Assembly: GCF_028473605.1 (NCBI RefSeq)
Contig: NZ_CP097267.1
Location: 5,350,206 to 5,414,205, forward strand
DNA length: 64,000 nucleotides
Reading direction: 5' to 3'
Source: Acidovorax sp. NCPPB 3576
GTDB lineage: Bacteria; Pseudomonadota; Gammaproteobacteria; Burkholderiales; Burkholderiaceae_C
This document shows, piece by piece, positions 30,748 to 39,137 of the stretch. The first letter of the stretch is position 1. Every line of letters starts with the position of its first letter. Below the pieces are notes generated by a model. The model had not been told where the DNA came from and searched no databases. It saw nothing but the letters and a program-made list of their open reading frames with translations. A program made the position numbers and the translations under genes.

Positions 30748-31428
30748 ATGGACGATGCCGCCCTGCTGATTGCCGAACTCCTCACGCGCCGCTGGCTGCC
30801 GCGCAGCCACCCGCGCGTCAAGCGCGCGCTGGTCGATGCCGAACTCTTCGCCCTGGTCGAGCAGCGCCTGGCCCAGGCGGGCCTGCGCTTCATGGACAGC
30901 ATCTACGCCGACCACGTGAGCGTGGCCCTGCTGCCGCCCGCGCAGACGGCCGTGCTGGGCGAGGCCGGCGTCAACGCCAACAACAACCTGGACCTGCCGC
31001 GCGACGCGCAGGCGCTGCTGGTGGTGCTGTGGGCGCTGATCGTTCTACCGAAGCGCGAGCGCCAGACCAGCCGCGTGGAGCAGGCCGACGAGGGCCAGAA
31101 CGACATGTTCCCCGGCGCCAAGCCGCTGCCGTCCGCGCGGCTGGTGAGCCCCGTGCTGTCGTACAAGACCCTGCTGGAGGACTACGGCAACCAGCTGGGC
31201 AAGAAGATGCGGCTCGATGCCAACCTCAAGCTGCTGGAGCGCCACGGCTTCATCCTGCGCCGCCAGGACGAGATCGCCGAAGGCCCGCTGCTGGACGTGC
31301 TGCTCGACTACGACGTGATGGCCCCGCGCATCCTCGACGGCGCCCTGGCCGACGTGCTGGCGCGCGAGCGCAGCGAGGCCGCCGCCACCGTGCCCGCCAC
31401 GGACCCCACCCCGGCGCCCGCCGCCTGA
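30748..31428 (+). CDS. MksE-like KITE (winged-helix) subunit of an SMC complex
   Basis: 226 residues. RSHPRVKRALVDAELFALVEQRLAQAGLRFMDS begins a tandem winged-helix arrangement like that of MukE/MksE and of the DUF4194 proteins in Wadjet. Later elements include ALLVVLWALIVLPKRER and LLEDYGNQLGKKMRLDANLKLLERHGFI. These proteins bind the kleisin and regulate the ATPase. It lies between the kleisin-like and SMC-like genes. The C-terminal Ala/Pro tail is low complexity. The assignment is by size, fold impression and neighbours. Confidence 0.6.
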   Translation: MDDAALLIAELLTRRWLPRSHPRVKRALVDAELFALVEQRLAQAGLRFMDSIYADHVSVALLPPAQTAVLGEAGVNANNNLDLPRDAQALLVVLWALIVLPKRERQTSRVEQADEGQNDMFPGAKPLPSARLVSPVLSYKTLLEDYGNQLGKKMRLDANLKLLERHGFILRRQDEIAEGPLLDVLLDYDVMAPRILDGALADVLARERSEAAATVPATDPTPAPAA

Positions 31429-31452
31429 CCGACGACGAATCCCCCGCGCCCC

Positions 31453-34287
31453 ATGTTCCACCTGCAAACCCTCGAACTCGTCCACTGGGACTACTGCCAG
31501 CGCGTGGCCCTGCCGCTCGATGCGTCCATCATCACCATCGCCGGGCCCAACGGATCGGGCAAGACCACGCTGCTCGATGCCATGCGCACCCTGCTGGGCC
31601 TGCGCTGCTCGGCCCCGCGCGACTACCGCACCTATGCGCGACATGCCGGTGCGCAGACCGCCTGGCTGCGCGCCGTGGTGGACAACCGGGCCCAGGGCCG
31701 CCAGACCTCCAGCCGGCCGTTCGCGCGGCGCCTGCTGTACAGCGACCAGGTCACGCTGGCCTGCCGCATCGACCGCAACGGCGGCGACTGGCAGCGCCGC
31801 TACTGCCTGCTCGACGGCGACGTCAGCATCGAACAGCTGCGCGACACGCCCGAGAAGGACCTCGGGTTCATGGGCGTGGAGGCCTGGGGCCGCGTACTGG
31901 GCGCGGCGGGCCTGTCGCCCGCCATCGCCCGCGTGCTCTCGCTGGAGCAGGGCCAGACCGACCGCCTGTGCGAATTCAGCCCGCGCGAGCTGCTGCGCCT
32001 GGTGTTCGACGTGTTCGGCGACCAGCAGGTGCTCGATGCCTATGACCAGGCGCGCGAGCACCAGCAGCAGCTCGTGCGCGAAATGGCCCAGGCCGAGCGC
32101 GAGCTGGACCACGGCCGCGCGCAGCTGGCCGAGCTGCAAAACCGCGTGGCCAGCTACCAGAGCTGGCAAATGAAGGTCGCCGAGCGCGAGCGCCTGGCGA
32201 CCGAAGTGCTGCCCGTGCTGGCCTGGCACGGCGAGCGCGAACATTTGACCAAACAGGCCCGCGAACTGCGCCGCCAAAAGACCCAGCACCGCAGCGCCCT
32301 GGCCGACCAGGCGGTGCAGAATAAGCGCCTGCTCACGCTGATCGAGGAAAGCGCCCGCGCCCAGTCCGACGCCACCCGGCTGCTGGCCGAGCGCGACGAG
32401 GCCCGCGCCGCGCTGGACGACGCCACTCGCCACGAATCGCCGCTGGAGCAGCTCGCCAAGCGCGAACAGGAGCTGCTGGCGCTGGTGGACAAGGGCAGCA
32501 ACGCCGACGAACTGCAGGCGCACCTGGCGCGGCTGCAGGCCGAAGAGGCCCAGGCGCAGGACGAGCGCTCCGCCCTGCAGCAGCGGCGCAAGCTCGCGCA
32601 GGAGGCCCTCAAGGCCCTGGAAGGCCAGCACCTGCCCCCGCTGCCGCACGAGGTGCAGCAGTTCCGCAAGCGCCTGGTGGCCCAGGGCATCGGCCACCAG
32701 TTCGTGGCCGAGGTGGTCGAGGTGGCCGACGAGGAATGGCGCGCCGCCATCGAAGGCGTGCTGCGCGGCCACCGCTGGGTGGTGCTGCTGGACAAGGAGG
32801 CCGACCTGGCCGAGGCCTACGAGATCGGCGAGCGCGAGCGCTACCGCCACTACCTCGTCGGCCCGGGCGAGAAGGCCCTCAAGGGCGATCCCGGCACGCT
32901 GCTGTCCCATGTGCGCTTCACCGCGCCCGTGCCGCGCTGGCTGGTGCAGCAGATGCAGCAACTGCGCTGCGTGGCCGATCCGCGCGAGGGCAAGCGCCTG
33001 GGCGGCACCTGGATCACGCCGCAGGCCTACATGCACGACGGGCGCGGCGCCCGGTCTATGTGGGTGGAGCCGCGCGAGCACCAGTTCGGCGCCGCCGCCG
33101 TGCACGCCCGCCGCAACGCCGCCGAGCGCGACGCGGCCCAGATCGATGCGCAGCTCGCGCCCGTGCTGGACCGCGTGCTGGCCTTGAAGCGCCAGATCAC
33201 CGACACGCGCCGCGCGCTCGAAGGCCACAGCGCCGCCGAAGAGCTGGCGCGCCGCAGCGACGAGTTCGCCCAGGCGCGCGAGGTGCTGCCCACCGCCAAG
33301 CAGGCGCGCATCGCCGCCGCCCAGCGCTGGCAGCGCCTGGACACCGAGGCCACCCGTGCCCACGACCGCCACCGCGCCTTCGCCGACGAACACCAGCGCC
33401 TGGAGCAGCAGCTCCAGCGCGCCCGCAGCGACAGCGACCGCGCCGCCCACGAATGGACCGCCCGCCGCCGCAGCCATGTGGCCACCACCGCGCAAAGCCA
33501 GCGCCAGCGCCACGGCTTTCCGCCGCGCTGGATCGCCCCGGCCACGCGCGAGGCGCTGGTGGACGAATACGTCAACGACACCCAGGCCCGCCTGCGGCTG
33601 CAGGCCGTGGAGCAGGAGCTGGAGCACAACACCTGGGAGCAGGACGCCACCGTCGAGGAGCGCCACCGCCGCATGGAGACCACCGTGCGCGAGCAGACCT
33701 TGAGCCTGTCGGACCACCAGGCCAAGAATGCCCAGGCCGGCACCGCCGTGCACAACGCGCGCGAGAGCTACATCGAGGTGCTGCGCAGCACCGTGCGCCG
33801 CTACCGCAAGAACATCCAGGAGCTGGGCGCCCTCGCCGGCGTGGAGGTGGCGGCCGACCTGCCGCTGCTGGAGAACGACGACACCGTGCTCGCGCAGGCG
33901 GGCCTCAAGGTGCACTTCGCGTTCGACGGCAAGGGCAGCATCGGCATGAACGACGGCGAGGCCTCGGGCGGCCAGCAGGTCATCAAGTCGCTCATCCTGC
34001 TGGTGGGCCTGCTCAAGGACGAGGAAAGCGGCTCGGGCGGCTTCGTGTTCATCGACGAGCCCTTCGCCCACCTGGACGTGCGCAACATCCAGCTGGTCGG
34101 CCACTTTCTGCGCTCCACCCAGGCGCAGTACGTGCTGACCACGCCCATCACCCACAACCTGGAAGTCTTCGAGCCCGCCGAGATCACCCTGGTGACCAGC
34201 AAGAAGCCCCAGGGCTCGCGCTGGGCCCCGCCCATCGCGGTGGCCAAGCGCCGCGGCGTGCCGGTGCTGGAGCCGGTGCCGGCGTAA
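31453..34287 (+). CDS. MksB/JetC-like SMC ATPase
   Basis: 944 residues. Walker A is GPNGSGKTT (31-39) near the N-terminus. About 400 residues of charged coiled coil lead to a hinge-like domain (about 420-560, GIGHQFVAEVVEVADEEW and LVGPGEKALKGDPGTL), then a return coiled coil. The C-terminal head carries the signature ASGGQQVIKSLILLVGLL and Walker B FVFIDEPFAHLD. This architecture, short arms and closing HNLEVF motif are those of MukB-like condensins of the MksB/Wadjet type. It would entrap DNA by ATP-dependent loading or extrusion, with the two genes upstream as partners. P. aeruginosa MksB is of similar size. Confidence 0.75.
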   Translation: MFHLQTLELVHWDYCQRVALPLDASIITIAGPNGSGKTTLLDAMRTLLGLRCSAPRDYRTYARHAGAQTAWLRAVVDNRAQGRQTSSRPFARRLLYSDQVTLACRIDRNGGDWQRRYCLLDGDVSIEQLRDTPEKDLGFMGVEAWGRVLGAAGLSPAIARVLSLEQGQTDRLCEFSPRELLRLVFDVFGDQQVLDAYDQAREHQQQLVREMAQAERELDHGRAQLAELQNRVASYQSWQMKVAERERLATEVLPVLAWHGEREHLTKQARELRRQKTQHRSALADQAVQNKRLLTLIEESARAQSDATRLLAERDEARAALDDATRHESPLEQLAKREQELLALVDKGSNADELQAHLARLQAEEAQAQDERSALQQRRKLAQEALKALEGQHLPPLPHEVQQFRKRLVAQGIGHQFVAEVVEVADEEWRAAIEGVLRGHRWVVLLDKEADLAEAYEIGERERYRHYLVGPGEKALKGDPGTLLSHVRFTAPVPRWLVQQMQQLRCVADPREGKRLGGTWITPQAYMHDGRGARSMWVEPREHQFGAAAVHARRNAAERDAAQIDAQLAPVLDRVLALKRQITDTRRALEGHSAAEELARRSDEFAQAREVLPTAKQARIAAAQRWQRLDTEATRAHDRHRAFADEHQRLEQQLQRARSDSDRAAHEWTARRRSHVATTAQSQRQRHGFPPRWIAPATREALVDEYVNDTQARLRLQAVEQELEHNTWEQDATVEERHRRMETTVREQTLSLSDHQAKNAQAGTAVHNARESYIEVLRSTVRRYRKNIQELGALAGVEVAADLPLLENDDTVLAQAGLKVHFAFDGKGSIGMNDGEASGGQQVIKSLILLVGLLKDEESGSGGFVFIDEPFAHLDVRNIQLVGHFLRSTQAQYVLTTPITHNLEVFEPAEITLVTSKKPQGSRWAPPIAVAKRRGVPVLEPVPA

Positions 34288-34442
34288 GTGCCGGCGGGAT
34301 GGGTGTAAACCCTCCCATGCCGGGTGGCCGCGCAGGCGACAGGACTCCTAGAATCCCGCAGGCACTATCGTTGTGCCCGACCGGCGCCGCTGCGGGCCGC
34401 CCGATGGCCGGCTTGGCCCGCGATCCATTCCAAGGAGACCCC

Positions 34443-35633
34443 TTGCCGCCACGGCTTGCGAGATGGCGCGACCGCGCCCTGTTCCATGCCCCGTCCCGCG
34501 CGCTCGACCGGCTGCTGGGCACGGAGCGGCGCCTGCGCGTGCGCACCGCCATGGCGGGGTTGGCGGGGCTGCTCATGCTGTGCTGCGTGGCGGCGATGCA
34601 CATCGTGGCGCGCGCGGGCATGGCGGATGTGCGGTGGGTCAACGGGTGGACGCTGTTTTGCGTCTCGGGGCTGATCGGCGTGTATGCGCTGATCCGCAGC
34701 GGGGTGTCGCGGCGCTTTCGAGATCCGTCGCTCACGCTGTTCCAGATGCTCTATGCCGTGGCCTGCAACGCGGCGGCCTTCGTGATCGCGGGGCCGGCGC
34801 GGGGGGTCACGCTGCCCATCCTGGCGGTGATCCTGATGTTCGGCATCTTCGGGCTGTCCACGCGGCAGATGGTGGGGGTGCTGTTCTATTCGCTGGCGGC
34901 GTTCGGGGCCGGGGGCGTGCTGGCGGAACTGCGCGACGACCTGTACCAGGGTCCGGCCATGGCGACGGCCTACGCGATCATGATTTTGGTGGTGCTGCTG
35001 GGCAGCACCTTCCTGACCACGCGGGTGCAGGCCACGCGCCAGCAACTGCGCCGGCAAAAGCACGAACTGGCCGAGGCGCTGGAGCACATCCGCGAGCTGG
35101 CCACGCACGATGAGCTGACCGGGCTGCTCAACCGCCGCCACATGGTCGAGCTGATGCGGCTGGAGCAGCGCCGCACGGCGCGCAGCGGGCATTCGCTGGT
35201 GCTGGTGCAACTGGACCTGGACCATTTCAAGGCCATCAACGACACCCACGGCCATGCGGCGGGCGACCGCGCGCTGCAGGCCTTCGCCCGCTCGGTGAAA
35301 GCCAGCGTGCGCGACTCCGACGTGCTGTCGCGCTGGGGCGGCGAGGAGTTCGTGCTGATGCTGTGCAACACCCAGCCGGCCGATGCCAGCGCGCTGCTGG
35401 AGCGGGTGCGCTGCACCGTCTCGGCGCTGCGGCTGGCGCACCCGGGTGCGGAGCCGATCCACCTGACCGTGTCCATCGGCCTGGCGCAGCACGTGGTGGG
35501 CGAGTCGATCGAGCAGACGCTGGAGCGGGCGGACCGCGCGCTCTACGCGGCCAAGGCGCAGGGGCGCGACCAGGCGGTGTGGGCACCCCTGTGCGAAGCG
35601 GTGGGCGAGGGCGCAGGTACGATCCCCGGATGA
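34443..35633 (+). CDS. membrane-bound diguanylate cyclase (GGDEF)
   Basis: 396 residues from the TTG at 34443, chosen because AAGGAG sits five bases before it; an ATG at 34404 has no such site. About six N-terminal hydrophobic segments (for example MAGLAGLLMLCCVAAMHIVA, TLPILAVILMFGIFGLS) precede a short coiled coil and the GGDEF domain. The active-site motif is WGGEEF, and the I-site RDSD sits at the normal distance upstream, so c-di-GMP product inhibition is expected. NRRHMVELMRLEQRR is the linker region. The sensory input is unknown. It overlaps the next gene by four bases. Confidence 0.87.
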   Translation: MPPRLARWRDRALFHAPSRALDRLLGTERRLRVRTAMAGLAGLLMLCCVAAMHIVARAGMADVRWVNGWTLFCVSGLIGVYALIRSGVSRRFRDPSLTLFQMLYAVACNAAAFVIAGPARGVTLPILAVILMFGIFGLSTRQMVGVLFYSLAAFGAGGVLAELRDDLYQGPAMATAYAIMILVVLLGSTFLTTRVQATRQQLRRQKHELAEALEHIRELATHDELTGLLNRRHMVELMRLEQRRTARSGHSLVLVQLDLDHFKAINDTHGHAAGDRALQAFARSVKASVRDSDVLSRWGGEEFVLMLCNTQPADASALLERVRCTVSALRLAHPGAEPIHLTVSIGLAQHVVGESIEQTLERADRALYAAKAQGRDQAVWAPLCEAVGEGAGTIPG

Positions 35634-36442
35634 CCACGCGCTACGAGACCCTGCCCCTGCCCGAAACCTACCGCGAAGCCTTCGGCGTGGAGCCGCCCGA
35701 GGCGCGCGGCGAACGCTACGTGAAGCCCCGCAAGCCCGGCTTTTTCATCCGCGCCGTGGCGCCGCCGCCGGGCACGCCCGGTGTGCAGGAGGCCGATGCC
35801 CCGCCCGGCGATGCCCCAGTGGCGCCCGATGCGCATGAAGAGCCCGGCGCCGATGCCGGCACGGCGCCCGATACCGCTGGCGAATCCCCCGATGCCGCGC
35901 CCCGGCTGGCCCGCGAACTGCTGCACGCCCAGTGGGGGCTGGTGCCGCACTGGGTGAAGTCCGCCTCCGACGGGCGGCTGCGCGCCCCCAAGCTGGTGAA
36001 CGCGCGGTCGGAGACGGTCTCCACCGCCACGCCGTTTCGCGAGGCATGGCTCAAGGGCCAGCGCTGCATCGTGCCCATGGCGGCGTTTTTCGAGGACGAC
36101 TGGCGCAGCGGCAAGGCCGTGCCCACGCGCATCGCTCGCGTCGATGGCCAGCCGATGGGCGCGGCGGGGCTGTGGGCCCGCTGGACCGGCCCCGATGGCG
36201 AAGAGCTGATCAGCTACACCGTGCTCACCGTGAACGCCAACAGCCATGCGCTGCTCCACCGCTACCAGCCGCCCGGCAGCGAAAAGCGCATGCCGGCCCT
36301 GCTCAACGAGGGGGCCTACGGCGCCTGGCTGTCGGCACGGCCCGAGAAGGCCCGGGAGTTCATGCGCCAGTACCCGGCCAACTGGCTGCTGGCCAACCCG
36401 GTGGAAAGCAAGGCCGATAAGGGGCCTCCCGGCTTCCGGTGA
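35630..36442 (+). CDS. SRAP/HMCES (YedK)-family protein lacking the catalytic Cys2
   Basis: 270 residues. The core is clearly SRAP: HAQWGLVPHWVK, KLVNARSETVSTATPFREAW, RCIVPMAAFFEDDW with the catalytic-type Glu, TVLTVNANSHALLHRYQPPGSEKRMPALL with the catalytic-type His. SRAP proteins form a thiazolidine crosslink to abasic sites in single-stranded DNA through Cys2 exposed by Met removal. Here the N-terminus reads MTTRYETLP where family members read MC(G/T)RYE. No alternative upstream start gives a Cys. An Ala/Pro/Asp-rich insert of about 45 residues (about 40-85) separates the two halves. ATGA overlap with the cyclase gene. Confidence 0.8.
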   Translation: MTTRYETLPLPETYREAFGVEPPEARGERYVKPRKPGFFIRAVAPPPGTPGVQEADAPPGDAPVAPDAHEEPGADAGTAPDTAGESPDAAPRLARELLHAQWGLVPHWVKSASDGRLRAPKLVNARSETVSTATPFREAWLKGQRCIVPMAAFFEDDWRSGKAVPTRIARVDGQPMGAAGLWARWTGPDGEELISYTVLTVNANSHALLHRYQPPGSEKRMPALLNEGAYGAWLSARPEKAREFMRQYPANWLLANPVESKADKGPPGFR

Positions 36443-36469
36443 TGCGGCATTGGGGTCTTGGCTTGGATT

Positions 36470-36530
36470 GCTATTGAATTAATAGCTACACGCCCTAGTG
36501 TTTATTGCGCTGGAGCCATTTTTGGCTCAG
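36470..36530 (+). repeat. dispersed AT-rich repeat, copy C
   Basis: GCTATTGAATTAATAGCT, then ACACGCCCTAGTGTTTATTG and GCGCTGGAGCC, followed by TTTTTGGCTCAG. It is the cleanest copy, with a 6-base inverted repeat around GAATT. Its right half supplies the last codons and stop of the minus-strand lipase gene. Confidence 0.8.
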
Positions 36531-37398
36531 TGCCCATCGGGCGAGGGCAGCGGGCATCCAGCCACTGCCGCAGCGCGGCGAACACCGGCGCGGCGTGTTC
36601 GGGGGATTCATTGAACAGCTCGTGGTACGCCGATGCGAATTCCTGCGCCTGCACCACGCCCGCCGGCGCCGCGTTGGCGAAGGCCCGGCTGCCGGTGGGT
36701 TTCACCAGCCGGTCGGCGCCCGCCCACATCAGCAGCGTGGGCACGCGCCATTGCGCGGCATGGGCCACGACGGCCGGGCCGCCGTAGGCGATGAAGCGCG
36801 CCAGCCCGGAGCCGACGCGGTCGTGGCACCGGGGGTCGGCGCGGTAGGCCGCGACGACGGCGGGGTCGTGCGAGAGGTGGGCGGCGTCGATCCCCGTGCC
36901 CAGGCGCAGGTTGGGCAGCAGGCGGGGCAGGGTGGCCACCAGGAACCTCTGCGTCCAGTTCAGGCCCGGGTCCAGCGCGGGGGAGGAAAGCACCAGCGCC
37001 TCCACGGGGCGCAGCGCCTGCGCCACGAAGCTGGCGGCGACCAGCCCGCCCAGGCTGTGGCCCAGCAGCACCAGCGGCTGGCCGGGCGGCATGCGGGCGC
37101 GGGTCGCGTCGATGATGTCGGCCAGGTCCACCATCAGCCGGTTGCGGGGCGTGAGGGCGCCGCGCAGCCCGCCCGACTCGCCATGGCCGTACTGGTCGTA
37201 GCCGCGCACGGCGAAGCCCCAGGCGTTCAGCCGCCGGGCAAGCTGGTCGTAGCGGCCCACGTGCTCGCCCAGGCCGTGCACCAGCAGCACCGTGGCGCGC
37301 GCGTGGGCGTGGGGCAGGGGCCAGTCCTGCACGGCGAGGTTTTCGCCGTCGGCGGCGGTGAAGGGGCTGAGGGTGGACGGAGCGTCGGGATCGACCAT
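36502..37398 (-). CDS. alpha/beta hydrolase, monoacylglycerol lipase type
   Basis: 298 residues. VLLVHGLGEHVGRYDQLARRLNAWGFAVRGYDQYGHGESGG is the monoglyceride lipase/lysophospholipase N-terminal block; the nucleophile is Ser115 in GHSLGG, the acid is probably in MWAGADRLVKP and the His in SAYHELFNE. It probably hydrolyses monoacylglycerols or related esters in the cytoplasm; no signal peptide is seen. ATG 37398 is chosen from the family start. The C-terminal residues (EPKMAPAQ) are encoded by repeat copy C, so the original end may have been different. Confidence 0.82.
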   Translation of the reverse strand: MVDPDAPSTLSPFTAADGENLAVQDWPLPHAHARATVLLVHGLGEHVGRYDQLARRLNAWGFAVRGYDQYGHGESGGLRGALTPRNRLMVDLADIIDATRARMPPGQPLVLLGHSLGGLVAASFVAQALRPVEALVLSSPALDPGLNWTQRFLVATLPRLLPNLRLGTGIDAAHLSHDPAVVAAYRADPRCHDRVGSGLARFIAYGGPAVVAHAAQWRVPTLLMWAGADRLVKPTGSRAFANAAPAGVVQAQEFASAYHELFNESPEHAAPVFAALRQWLDARCPRPMGTEPKMAPAQ

Positions 37399-37552
37399 GC
37401 GAAGGGGGCTGGGGGCGTGTGGGTTGGGGCGGCCGCTGCATGCGCCGCGGGGTGAGGAAGGGGGCAGCGTCAGCCTGCGCGCCGCGCGCCCAGGCGCGGG
37501 GCGGTTGGCGGCGGCGGTCACGGGGGCTTTTTCAAGCCGTTTCCAAGCGGTT

Positions 37553-39058
37553 TCAGGCCGCGATGGCCTGCGCTGGCGCCGCGTCGGGCGCGCCGGCGGG
37601 CGGCAGGCTGGCGATGACCTGCGCCACGGCGGCGGTGAGCTTCTTGGCGTAGGGCACGTGCAGGAACTCGTTGGGGCCGTGCGCGTTGCTCTTGGGCCCC
37701 AGCACGCCGCAGACCATCATCTGCGCCTTCGGGAAGCCCTGGCTCAGCATGTTCATGAGCGGAATCGTGCCGCCCTGGCCGATGTAGCCGCACGGCGCGC
37801 CGAAGTGGGCCTGGCTGGCGGCATTGAGCGCGCCCTCGAACCACGGCGCGGTGTCCGGCGCGTTCCAGCCGCTGGCCGCGCCGCCGCCCTCGAAGGTGAC
37901 CTTGGCCTGGTAGGGCGCGTTGTCCTCCAGCAGCGCCTTCATCTCCTGCACGCACTGCACGGCGTCCACCAGGGGCGGCAGGCGCAGGCTGAGCTTGAAG
38001 GCGGTGTAGGGGCGCAGCACGTTGCCCGCGTCCTTCAGGGCCGGAAAGCCCTCGGCGCCGGTCACGCTGAGCGTGGGCTCCCAGGTGCGCTTGAGCAGTG
38101 CCTGCACCGGGTCGGTGGTGGTGGGCAGCGCGAAGGTGGTGGAGCCGCCGCAGTCGTAGTGCGCCCAGGGAAAGCGCTTGTACACCTCCTCGCCCAGGAT
38201 GCCGGCGGTGGCGCGGGCCTGCGCCAGGCGGTCGGTGGGCACGTCGCAGTGGAAGCTGGCGGGCAGCAGGCGGCCGGTGGCGCTGTCCTCGAGCCGGTCC
38301 AGCACCTGCCGCATGATGCGGAACGACGAGGGCACGAGGCCTGACGAATCGCCCGAGTGGATGCCTTCGGTGAGGATCTCCACCTTGAGCGTGCCGCTGG
38401 CCATGCCGCGCAGGCTGGTGGTGAGCCACAGCTGGTCGTAGTTGCCGGCGCCGCTGTCCAGGCAGATGACCAGCGCCACCTCACCCATGCGCGTGCGCAG
38501 CAGGTCGATGTAGGGCAGCAGGTCGCCCGAGCCGCTTTCCTCGCAGGTCTCGATCAGGCCGACGATGCGCGGGTGCGGCACGTTCTGGCGCTTGAGTTCC
38601 TGCACGGCGGCGATGCTGGCATACACCGCGTAGCCGTCGTCGGCACCGCCGCGGCCGTAGAGCTTGCCGTCTTCGTACTTGGGGGTCCAGGGGCCCAGGT
38701 CCTTGCGCCAGCCCTCGAACTCGGGCTGCTTGTCCAGGTGGCCGTACATCAGCACGGTCTGGCTCGACCGGGGCTGCGTGGCGGCGACCTCGAAGAACAG
38801 CACCGGCGTGCGGCCGGGCAGGCGCACGATCTCCAGCGTGAGGCCCTCCACCTTCTGGGCCTCGACCCAGCTGGCGGCGTTGCGCAGCACGCGGTCCAGG
38901 TATCCGAGCTGCTCCCAGTCGGGGGCGAAGCCGGGCGATTTGGCGGGGATCTCGATGTATTCGGTGAGCTGGCGCAGGATGTCGCCGTCCCATTGGCGGC
39001 TGACGTGGGCCAGGGCTTCGGCGGGTTGCAGGAGGTCGGGGGCGGTGCGGGCGTTCAT
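37553..39058 (-). CDS. M20-family metallopeptidase (dipeptidase/carboxypeptidase)
   Basis: 501 residues. Metal ligands appear in LMYGHLDKQPEF (His, Asp), RGGADDGYA (Asp), LIETCEESGSGDL (Glu-Glu) and near the C-terminus GPNEFLHV. The dimerisation domain lies between about 230 and 360 (DRLEDSATGRLLPASFHCDVPTDR). It probably hydrolyses dipeptides or acylated amino acids in the cytoplasm; no signal peptide. AGGAA precedes the ATG at 39058. A single-gene unit between the lipase and the second cyclase. Confidence 0.85.
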   Translation of the reverse strand: MNARTAPDLLQPAEALAHVSRQWDGDILRQLTEYIEIPAKSPGFAPDWEQLGYLDRVLRNAASWVEAQKVEGLTLEIVRLPGRTPVLFFEVAATQPRSSQTVLMYGHLDKQPEFEGWRKDLGPWTPKYEDGKLYGRGGADDGYAVYASIAAVQELKRQNVPHPRIVGLIETCEESGSGDLLPYIDLLRTRMGEVALVICLDSGAGNYDQLWLTTSLRGMASGTLKVEILTEGIHSGDSSGLVPSSFRIMRQVLDRLEDSATGRLLPASFHCDVPTDRLAQARATAGILGEEVYKRFPWAHYDCGGSTTFALPTTTDPVQALLKRTWEPTLSVTGAEGFPALKDAGNVLRPYTAFKLSLRLPPLVDAVQCVQEMKALLEDNAPYQAKVTFEGGGAASGWNAPDTAPWFEGALNAASQAHFGAPCGYIGQGGTIPLMNMLSQGFPKAQMMVCGVLGPKSNAHGPNEFLHVPYAKKLTAAVAQVIASLPPAGAPDAAPAQAIAA

Positions 39059-39137
39059 GGCGGTTCCTCGGGGGCGTTCCAGGGAAAGATCCTGCCACCG
39101 GCCGCGGCATCCGGCTGTCGCGCCGGTGCGTTGCAGT

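Noticed and set aside
31045..34155. 1036-codon open frame antisense to mksB
   Set aside because: Composition shadow of a GC-rich gene: the plus-strand frame has full Walker and signature motifs, the antisense frame is Gln/His/Ala-rich with no domain.
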